NCBI GenBank assembly: GCA_937891125.1
Contig: CALAEZ010000096.1
Span: 1 to 6,512 of the forward strand
Direction: 5' to 3'
DNA from: an uncultured Treponema sp.
GTDB taxonomy: Bacteria; Spirochaetota; Spirochaetia; Treponematales; Treponemataceae
DNA: 6,512 nt
Positions 1 to 5,494 of this stretch are shown piece after piece. Positions within the stretch are counted from its first letter, which is position 1; each line of letters begins with the position of its first letter. The notes beneath the pieces are model-generated. The model was not told where the DNA came from, made no database searches, and was given only the letters and a program-made list of their open reading frames with translations. Position numbers and translations under genes: made by a program.

Positions 1-2
1 AG

Positions 3-320
3 CCGCTTATGGAAGACAGCCACGTGATTTTTCAGGCGCACGATGCCTTTACGCTTACTCCAGAAGAAGTGTGTGCACGCCTTTCTTGCGAAAAACTTGA
101 CTGGGTGTTCAGCGATGTAATCTGTTACCCAGAGCGGCTTTTAGAGTGGGTGCGCACCTGGCTTTCAAGCAGTCGCACAAAAAACATGATATGCACAATC
201 AAAATGCAGGGCGCCATTGACTGGTCGCTTGTTGCAGAATTTGTCGCAATACCCAACAGCCGCGTAGTGCACTTACATTATAACAAGCACGAGCTTACCT
301 GGATGCACTGTGAACGCTAA
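3..320 (+). CDS. FtsJ-like (RlmM-type) rRNA methyltransferase, C-terminal part
   Basis: This is the last 105 or so residues of a SAM-dependent methyltransferase of the FtsJ/RlmM type, which 2'-O-methylates rRNA in the cytoplasm. The frame is open to the left edge (codons for Pro-Leu precede the Met at position 9), so the Met at 9 is probably internal and the true start lies outside the window. Three members of the FtsJ K-D-K-E catalytic tetrad can be placed: Asp in WVFSDVICYP, Lys in ICTIKMQG and Glu in NKHELTW near the C-terminus. The first Lys and the SAM-binding loop would be upstream. The spacing between the motifs, with the PERLLEWVRTWL helix after the Asp motif, resembles RlmM of 23S rRNA, but which nucleotide is modified cannot be told from this fragment. 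The gene ends in TAA and is separated by 184 nt from the next gene on the same strand, with which it probably shares no transcript. Confidence 0.85.
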   Translation, partial: PLMEDSHVIFQAHDAFTLTPEEVCARLSCEKLDWVFSDVICYPERLLEWVRTWLSSSRTKNMICTIKMQGAIDWSLVAEFVAIPNSRVVHLHYNKHELTWMHCER

Positions 321-468
321 GTGCTGAAAGCAAGCTCTAAAAATACGCCAGCTCTTGCGAGATGCTTTTGGTGCTTTCGTCTACGGTAACGAGGCTTATG
401 GCTGGGAGTAGACAATGCTGCAAGCGGGGCATTTGCGCAGTCTAAAAATAAAAGCTCCACAAATGCAC

Positions 469-498
469 TTGACGATATACCTAGTGGGGGTATATAGT
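469..498 (+). promoter_or_regulatory. csoR promoter: -35 TTGACG, -10 TATATA/TATAGT
   Basis: A good sigma70-type -35 box, TTGACG, lies at 469-474. The -10 box is TATATA at 491-496 (16-nt spacer) or TATAGT at 493-498 (18-nt spacer). The expected transcription start is around 503-505, essentially at the csoR ATG (505), and no Shine-Dalgarno sequence precedes that ATG, so the message may be leaderless. A CsoR-type palindrome fills the spacer and the -10 box. Confidence 0.7.
475..495. promoter_or_regulatory. CsoR-type operator palindrome
   Basis: An inverted repeat with 7-bp perfect arms (ATATACC at 475-481, GGTATAT at 489-495) surrounds a G-rich centre, giving a TACC...GGGGGTA core with a run of five Gs. 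This TAC/G-tract/GTA layout is the known style of CsoR and RcnR family operators. It lies between the -35 and -10 boxes of the promoter of csoR itself. Inference: apo-CsoR bound here blocks RNA polymerase, and Cu(+) binding releases it, giving autoregulation of csoR and copper induction of the genes behind it. Confidence 0.75.
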
Positions 499-504
499 TT
501 CGGC

Positions 505-816
505 ATGGAAGAAATGACACCAGCTTGTTGTTGTGGAACAAAAACAAAAGAACGGAGCGAAGAAGATGTTCGCTCTATGACAAATCGCTTAAGCCGCATT
601 GAAGGGCAGATTCGCGGCATCAAGCGCATGGTTGCAGAAAATGCCTACTGCCCTGACATATTGGTGCAGGTTTCTGCTGTAATCGCCGCATTAAAATCCT
701 TTAATAAAGTGTTGCTTGCAGATCATCTTCATTCGTGCGTGGTGAATGACATTCGCGCAGGAAAAGATGAGGTTGTAGACGAGCTTGTGCATACCATGCA
801 CAAGCTGATGTCGTAA
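505..816 (+). CDS. csoR: CsoR family copper-sensing transcriptional repressor
   Basis: A 103-residue all-alpha DUF156/CsoR repressor. The family signature RLSRIEGQIRGI is at residues 28-39. The Cu(+) ligands of the family, Cys-His-Cys, are all present: Cys49 (in AYCPDIL), His74 and Cys78 (in DHLHSC), so the protein should sense copper rather than nickel, cobalt or formaldehyde. An N-terminal tail of about 20 residues carries an extra Cys triplet (C8-C10). I chose the ATG at 505 over the in-frame ATG at 415 because the promoter and operator lie at 469-498, inside the longer version, and because family members usually have about 100 residues; an ATG at 577 would cut into the first helix. No Shine-Dalgarno sequence precedes 505, consistent with a leaderless mRNA. 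The copper ATPase gene begins 11 nt after the stop, so the two form an operon controlled by this protein. The gene is intact. Confidence 0.9.
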   Translation: MEEMTPACCCGTKTKERSEEDVRSMTNRLSRIEGQIRGIKRMVAENAYCPDILVQVSAVIAALKSFNKVLLADHLHSCVVNDIRAGKDEVVDELVHTMHKLMS

Positions 817-827
817 AGGGGCGGCGT

Positions 828-2114
828 ATGGAACGATATGCAGTAACCGGCATGAGCTGCGCCGCCTGCGCTTCTCGTGTAGAAAAAGCGGTCGCAAAGC
901 TTGACGGCGTTACCGAATGTGCGGTCAGTCTTTTAACAAACTCACTCACGGTAGCTGGAGCCGCCGATGCTGGCGCGGTCATTGCTGCTGTCGAAAAAGC
1001 CGGCTATGGCGCGGCGTTGCTCGGCGACACGTCAGCTACGGGCGGCGCGGTGTCATCCGCTGATTCAGCACGTCAGTCTGCGCACACCGCACAAAATGAT
1101 GCGCAGTCAGCACTTTTGCGTGATACCGAAAGTCCGCGTCTTATAAAGCGGCTCGCCGTTTCACTCATTTTTCTGCTTGCGCTCATATATGTGTCGATGG
1201 GGCACGCGATGGCGTCATTTCCCCTTCCGCGTTTTTTTTCGGCAAACCCACTTGCGCTTTCACTGCTTGAGCTGCTTTTGTCAGCAGTTGTTTTAGTTAT
1301 CAATCAGCGTTTTTTTACGAGCGGCGTTACGGCGCTTTGTAACCGCGCACCAAACATGGATACGCTTGTCGCACTCGGAAGCGGCGTGTCGTTTGCCTAC
1401 AGCGTTGTGCAGCTCTTTTTGATGACTGACGCTTTGGTAAGTGGTGACAATGCTGGCGCTGCACGCGCTCAGCATAATCTGTATTTTGAAAGCGCCGCTA
1501 TGATTGTCACGCTTATCACCGTGGGAAAGTTGCTTGAATCGCTCTCTAAGGGCAAAACGACGACTGCGCTTAAGGGCTTGCTTTCACTTGCGCCAAAAAC
1601 GGCAGTTGTCATTCGCAATGGAGTAGAAGAGACTGTTCCGGTGGATGCGGTAGGCGTTGGCGAGCAGTTTGTGGTGCGCCCTGGTGAGCATATTCCGGTT
1701 GATGGCATCGTGGCAGACGGAAGCAGCGCTGTTGACGAAAGTGCGTTAACGGGCGAGAGCGTTCCTGTTGATAAAAAGACGGGAGACGCGGAACATGCGG
1801 CAACCGTAAACGTAAACGGGCATCTTGTGTGTACGGCAACGCGCGTTGGTGAAGACACAACCCTTTCGCAGATTATTCAGCTCGTAAGCGATGCTGCAAG
1901 TTCAAAGGCGCCGATTGCAAAGATTGCAGATACGGTTTCGGGCATTTTTGTGCCGGCCGTCATGCTGTTAGCGCTTATAACAGCGCTCATCTGGCTTTTG
2001 GTGGGGCATCCGCTCCATTTTGCGCTTTCCCGCGCCATTTCCGTGCTTGTTATTAGCTGTCCGTGCGCGTTGGTGCTCGAAAAGGCATTTTGTTTAAGAC
2101 GGCAACAGCCCTAG
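828..2114 (+). pseudogene. copA: CopA Cu(+)-exporting P-type ATPase, N-terminal piece of a broken gene
   Basis: This is the 5' half of a P1B-1 ATPase that exports Cu(+) across the inner membrane. It has a good ribosome binding site (AAAGGGG at 815-821, 6 nt before the ATG). In order it encodes an HMA domain with GMSCAAC (residues 8-14), a variable Ala/Ser-rich linker (about 67-104), four transmembrane helices (about 108-125, 142-160, 178-199, 220-236), the actuator domain with TGES at 308-311, helix 5 (about 372-392) and helix 6 ending in the metal-binding CPC (411-413). Homology stops at Leu415 (position 2072); the next 13 residues are out-of-frame sequence ending at TAG 2112-2114. The family continues here with a GLATP-type segment of about 14 residues before the phosphorylation domain; that segment is missing and the rest follows in the -1 frame. 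Without the ATP-binding part this piece cannot pump. A sequencing or assembly deletion is the main alternative to a true pseudogene. Confidence 0.9.
2070..2074 (+). other. copA frame break with loss of about 43 nt after the CPC motif
   Basis: The codon for Leu after CPCA is at 2070-2072, while the next homologous residue (Gly of GARKGILFK) is read from 2072-2074, one base back. The family normally has about 14 residues between these points (a GLATPVAIMVGTG-like stretch), so the lesion is best explained by deletion of about 43 nt (14 codons plus 1). No classical slippery heptamer is present, and a -1 shift would not restore the missing helix-6 residues. Confidence 0.85.
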
Positions 2115-3204
2115 AGCAGGCGGGACGCACTCGGGTGATTGCGCTTGATAAAACGGGCACGATTACAAAAGGCGCGATGACTGTTACGGACGTCATGGTA
2201 GCGCACGGCACGAGTAAGACTGAGCTTTTACAGACAGCGCTCGATCTTGAGGCAAAAAGCGAGCATCCGCTTGCAAAGGCTGTCGTGCGCGCGGCAGCAG
2301 CAGCTACTCTTGAGCCGGGTGCGGTAGAAGATTTTGCCGCGCTTGCCGGAAACGGCGTTACTGCCCGCCGTACGTGTGACGGTGCGCTGTTATATGGCGG
2401 AAGCCTTGCCTTTATCGAAACAAAAGCCGCTGTCAGTGACGACATGCGGCAGGCGGTAGCAGCGCTTTCCGCGCAGGGGAAGACGCCGCTTTTGTTTGCG
2501 TCTTGCGCCGTCGCAGGCGCTGCTTCTGACCGTGCCGCCGACGTAGAGCCAGCAGTAGCCCACGTACTCGGCGTGATTGGCGTTGCAGACGTCATAAAAG
2601 AAGACAGCGCAGTAGCGATTTCTGCACTCCGTGCGCTCGGCATACGCACGGTTATGCTCTCTGGCGACAACGAACGCACCGCACGCGCCATTGCCGCACA
2701 GGCAGGCGTGGACGACGTGATTGCCGGCGTGCTTCCTGCAGGCAAGGAAAGCGCAATAAAGCGACTCAAGGCGCAGTTTGGCGCTGTTGCTATGGTCGGC
2801 GACGGCATAAACGACGCGCCGGCGCTTACTCAGGCAGATACTGGCATTGCCATTGGCGCGGGCACCGATGTTGCGCTTGACGCTGCCGATATTGTGCTCA
2901 TGCACAGCCGCCTTACCGATGTGGTGCATGCAATTCGCTTAAGTCGCGCAACGTTGCGTACCATCCACGAAAATCTGTTCTGGGCATTTTTCTACAATGT
3001 CGCCTTGATTCCCGTGGCGGCAGGTGCCTACTATGCTTCGTTCGGACTGGCGCTCAATCCCATGCTCGGCGCGGCGGCCATGAGCCTTTCAAGCTTCTGC
3101 GTGGTGACAAATGCACTGCGATTAAATCTTATTCGCCTGCCGCCGCTCTCGCAGCGTGCAAAAGCGGCAAAAACAATACATACAGCGCCTGCGGAGAAAA
3201 CAGG

Positions 3205-3250
3205 CTTGCCTGCCGAACTGGCGGGCAAGCCTGCCGAATTGGCAGGCAAG
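3205..3250. repeat. Tandem 21-nt repeat, each unit palindromic, before the CopZ ribosome binding site
   Basis: Two 21-nt units (3208-3228 and 3229-3249) differ at only two positions (C/T and G/A). Each can fold back on itself. In the second, GCCTGCC (3229-3235) pairs with GGCAGGC (3241-3247) around a 5-nt loop. In the first, CTTGCCTGCC (3205-3214) pairs with 3220-3229 with one T-G mismatch. The outermost arms, CTTGCCTGCC (3205-3214) and GGCAGGCAAG (3241-3250), are also perfect 10-bp complements, so alternative folds exist. In the protein they encode a PAELAGK-like heptapeptide linker. The structure ends exactly at the Shine-Dalgarno sequence of the internal CopZ start and may influence its access; that role is inference. 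Confidence 0.75.
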
Positions 3251-3253
3251 GAG
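3248..3253 (+). promoter_or_regulatory. Internal ribosome binding site (AAGGAG) for a free CopZ
   Basis: A full-strength AAGGAG lies inside the copA reading frame, 6 nt before an in-frame ATG at 3260. This is better than the site in front of copA and is hard to explain as chance coding sequence exactly at a domain border. It supports separate translation of the HMA domain. Confidence 0.65.
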
Positions 3254-3259
3254 AAAGCT

Positions 3260-3475
3260 ATGTCAGAAACGACAGAAAAAGTAATCAAAGTTGAAGGAAT
3301 GATGTGCGGTCACTGCGAAATGCACGTCAAAAAAGCGCTGGAAGCAGTCGATGGTGTAACGGCGGCTCAGGCAAGCCATGAAAAAGGCGAGGTCGTGCTG
3401 ACGCTTGCTCACGCGGTCGATACCGGTGCGCTTGAAAAGGCAGTGACCGACGCCGGCTACACCTACCGCGGCTAG
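3260..3475 (+). CDS. copZ: CopZ-like copper chaperone made from an internal start in copA
   Basis: The last 71 codons of copA form a complete, free-standing HMA domain (ferredoxin-like fold, cytoplasmic Cu(+) carrier) with the metal-binding motif GMMCGHC at residues 13-19 (Cys16 and Cys19 as Cu(+) ligands). The length matches stand-alone CopZ proteins (about 70 residues). The start is chosen because ATG 3260 has AAGGAG 6 nt upstream and lies exactly at the junction between the low-complexity linker and the domain. In an intact gene the same DNA would give both a CopA-HMA fusion and free CopZ. With the pump broken upstream, this small protein may be the only functional product of the locus besides CsoR. 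Translation after more than 1 kb of untranslated message could be reduced by Rho-dependent polarity. The alternative is that the domain exists only as the tail of the ATPase. Confidence 0.6.
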   Translation: MSETTEKVIKVEGMMCGHCEMHVKKALEAVDGVTAAQASHEKGEVVLTLAHAVDTGALEKAVTDAGYTYRG

Positions 3476-3485
3476 CCGTGCGAGA

Positions 3486-3550
3486 AAACGCAGCGCCTGT
3501 TTGCAAAAAAAGCGTGAGGGAGGGGGCTGCGTTTCGTCTGTTTGCTTTTT
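3486..3550 (+). terminator. Possible terminator of the copper operon
   Basis: Just after the copA/copZ stop, AAACGCAGC (3486-3494) and GCTGCGTTT (3526-3534) form a perfect 9-bp stem with a 31-nt loop, followed by a T-rich stretch ending in five Ts at 3546-3550. The long loop and the 11-nt gap to the Ts make this weaker than a textbook terminator. Confidence 0.4.
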
Positions 3551-3597
3551 GAAAGTGGTAGCAGAGCGCAAGATTTTAAGGCTTCCTACATAAAACC

Positions 3598-3626
3598 TTG
3601 TTTACAGCGTTTTTTGCGTGTATACT
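3598..3626 (+). promoter_or_regulatory. Promoter of the diguanylate cyclase gene
   Basis: A -10 box TATACT is at 3621-3626. With a 17-nt spacer the -35 would be TTGTTT (3598-3603, weak); TTTACA at 3601-3606 is a better hexamer but only 14 nt away. Transcription would begin at about 3632-3634, directly at the ATG at 3635, and no Shine-Dalgarno sequence is visible. The geometry repeats that of the csoR promoter. Confidence 0.5.
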
Positions 3627-3634
3627 GTCGGCAG

Positions 3635-5494
3635 ATGAAGCTTCGAATTCTTATTTCAGCAGCACTTTTAGCTGTTGTCGCTGGCGCTTTTATGCTGTAC
3701 GTGCGTATCACAAACCTTGTGGTGTATGACACTGCCACCAAGTACCTGCAGGAAACCGCCCAGCTCTATGCCGGAACATTCAAAGTAAAATTTGCAGATC
3801 AGCTCTACATGCTTGAAAGTCAGGCACGCTATTTTCTGGATGTTGACATGACCGACTATGCTGCCGTTAAGCAGACCATCCTGTCAACAAAGGGAGTCGG
3901 CGAATTTAAGCGCATTTCAGTAGCACCAACAAGCGGCATGACCATAAATTCAGACGGACACTCTTCCGGCAATATCCTGTTGCGCGATTTTTTTAAGGGA
4001 GCAATGCGCGGCGAACAGTCTGTTTCTTCCAGCGTGTCATTTGATGAAGACGGAGAAGCCGTGCTCAGTCTTGCAGTGCCGATTTTCCAAAAAGGCATGA
4101 TTGTCGGCGCCATCATTGGAACGCTTCCGTATACTGCTTTAGATGAAATCTTTTCCGTTGATACGTTTAACGGTAACGGCTATGCATTCCTTGCGGGAAG
4201 CAGCGGAAAAATTCTGGTTGATTCAAAAAATGAAAACAGCCTGTGCACGGGCGACAACTGGCTTGATTTTCTTGTTGAACAGAATGCTCTATCTGCACCT
4301 GCCTTAAGCGACATTCAGCGGGATATTCTGCTTTCAAAAAACGGCATGATTCGCTACCGCATTGGAAAGGAAAGGCGCGTCCTTGTCTATGTGCCGCTTG
4401 GTATTAACGACTGGTATGTGCTTTCAGCGGCTACTGCTGACTACATCGAAACGCAGCAGCAGCGCATTGCGTTTAATACGCTGCTTGTCATTCTCATAAT
4501 ACTGACCGCTTTTGCACTCTGTGTGCGCCTTATTTTTGTTTTGAGCAAGAGAAACGCTTCTATCGAAAAAGCAAACGAGCTTTTCTTATCGACAAATGAA
4601 TCGGCGCAGTCATTTCTGTTTGAATTTTCCATTGCGGAGCGCTCTATCACATTTACTGGAAACACTGATTTTATTTTTGGGGAAGATGTGCACTCCCTGC
4701 CGCAAGAGCAGTTTTCGCGCATCGAGCGGCGGCTGCACAAGGCTGATTTTGCCTTTTTTAACGAAATGCGCATGTTCATCTACCGGCATACCGAACAAAA
4801 AGAGTTTACGAAAGAAATACGCATTTTGCGAACCGACAACTCGTATGCGTGGTTTAGAATCAGCGCAAACCGGAGTGAGGACGGCAAAACGATTGTCGGC
4901 AAAGTGACAAACGTAAATGAACAGGTAATCCGGGAGCTAGAGCTGAAAGAAAAGGCGGAAACCGATTTGCTTTCTGGCCTTTTAAACAAGGTGTCGCTTG
5001 AAAATCACGTTACCGAGCGTATAAAGAAAAACGACATGCTTATGGGTGCCTTTTACATTATCGACCTTGACAACTTTAAGCAGGTAAACGATCGCATCGG
5101 ACACAGCATGGGCGACATGGCAATCTGCGATGCTTCCGCAAAGCTCAAACTGGTGTTTTCAGAGCGCGACTACATTGCCCGCATTGGCGGCGACGAATTC
5201 TGCGTGTTTTTGCAGCTGCGGTCGAATATGCTTCCCAATCAGATTACAGCGGTTATTACCGAAAAGGCGCGTTCACTCTGCGCCATTCTGGAGGAAGATT
5301 ATAACGGCGAACATGCGGTAGTGCACGTGACGGCAAGCATTGGCGTGTCGCTGTACCCGCAGCAGGCGCAGACGTATAAAGAGCTGTTTAAAAAGGCAGA
5401 TGCCGCACTGTATCAGGTAAAACGGCACGGAAAAAATGATTTTGCCATTTATGAAGACCACATGGGAGATGAAGGAGAATCAGTCTATGCATAA
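3635..5494 (+). CDS. Membrane-bound diguanylate cyclase with periplasmic Cache-like sensor
   Basis: A 619-residue enzyme that should make cyclic di-GMP from two GTP in response to an extracytoplasmic signal. A first membrane helix is at about 5-24, a periplasmic Cache-like sensor region at about 30-275 (with the motif ALDEIF, then a GYAFLAGSSGKILVDS strand pair and a YVPLGINDWYVLSAA end typical of Cache folds), and a second helix at about 279-303. A PAS-like region at about 320-430 is followed by a short helix and the GGDEF domain: DLLSGLLNK (444-452), IDLDNFKQVND (476-486) and the active-site GGDEF at 518-522, all intact. The inhibitory I-site RxxD is SxxD here (SERD, 509-512), so product feedback inhibition is probably lost. 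The ATG at 3635 is chosen because it opens the membrane helix and follows a promoter; earlier in-frame codons (TTG at 3542, TTG at 3614) lie in or before the promoter. Its stop overlaps the start of the dctP remnant by 8 nt. Confidence 0.9.
   Translation: MKLRILISAALLAVVAGAFMLYVRITNLVVYDTATKYLQETAQLYAGTFKVKFADQLYMLESQARYFLDVDMTDYAAVKQTILSTKGVGEFKRISVAPTSGMTINSDGHSSGNILLRDFFKGAMRGEQSVSSSVSFDEDGEAVLSLAVPIFQKGMIVGAIIGTLPYTALDEIFSVDTFNGNGYAFLAGSSGKILVDSKNENSLCTGDNWLDFLVEQNALSAPALSDIQRDILLSKNGMIRYRIGKERRVLVYVPLGINDWYVLSAATADYIETQQQRIAFNTLLVILIILTAFALCVRLIFVLSKRNASIEKANELFLSTNESAQSFLFEFSIAERSITFTGNTDFIFGEDVHSLPQEQFSRIERRLHKADFAFFNEMRMFIYRHTEQKEFTKEIRILRTDNSYAWFRISANRSEDGKTIVGKVTNVNEQVIRELELKEKAETDLLSGLLNKVSLENHVTERIKKNDMLMGAFYIIDLDNFKQVNDRIGHSMGDMAICDASAKLKLVFSERDYIARIGGDEFCVFLQLRSNMLPNQITAVITEKARSLCAILEEDYNGEHAVVHVTASIGVSLYPQQAQTYKELFKKADAALYQVKRHGKNDFAIYEDHMGDEGESVYA

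Larger units (their letters stand above)
2063..3475 (+). pseudogene. copA: CopA Cu(+)-exporting ATPase, C-terminal piece with C-terminal HMA domain
   Basis: This is the 3' half of the same pump, in the -1 frame. Homology begins at Gly (2072-2074), in GARKGILFK, just before the phosphorylation motif DKTGT (Asp is the phosphorylated residue). Next come the nucleotide-binding domain with SEHPLA (the HP motif) and AGNGV, the hinge motifs MLSGDN and VGDGINDAPAL, and two last helices carrying the Cu(+)-ATPase residues FFYN (helix 7) and MSLSS (helix 8). The tail is unusual: after about 40 linker residues containing two copies of a PAELAGK-like repeat comes a second HMA domain with GMMCGHC. Most copper ATPases carry HMA domains only at the N-terminus, so this looks like a copA-copZ fusion without an intervening stop. 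This frame is closed by TAG at 2054-2056, has no ribosome binding site near its beginning, and could not be reached from the upstream piece without a frame change. Even then it would lack the region after CPC. Confidence 0.88.

Noticed and set aside
415..504. A longer csoR beginning at the ATG at 415 (133 residues).
   Set aside because: The extra 30 residues span the promoter and the CsoR operator, have no family resemblance, and would exceed the usual length.
2060..2085. Programmed -1 frameshifting as the explanation for the split copA.
   Set aside because: No slippery heptamer is present at the change of frame, and the fused product would still lack about 14 residues that belong to helix 6 and the link to the phosphorylation domain.
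2053..2808. A long open frame of 251 codons on the minus strand opposite copA.
   Set aside because: It lies fully within conserved ATPase motifs on the plus strand, its translation is a low-complexity Ala/Ser/Pro-rich sequence without recognisable domain, and it is an expected by-product of GC-rich codon usage.
3542..3634. N-terminal extension of the diguanylate cyclase from TTG at 3542.
   Set aside because: The extension overlaps the putative terminator tail and the promoter, and places 31 polar residues before a clear N-terminal membrane helix.
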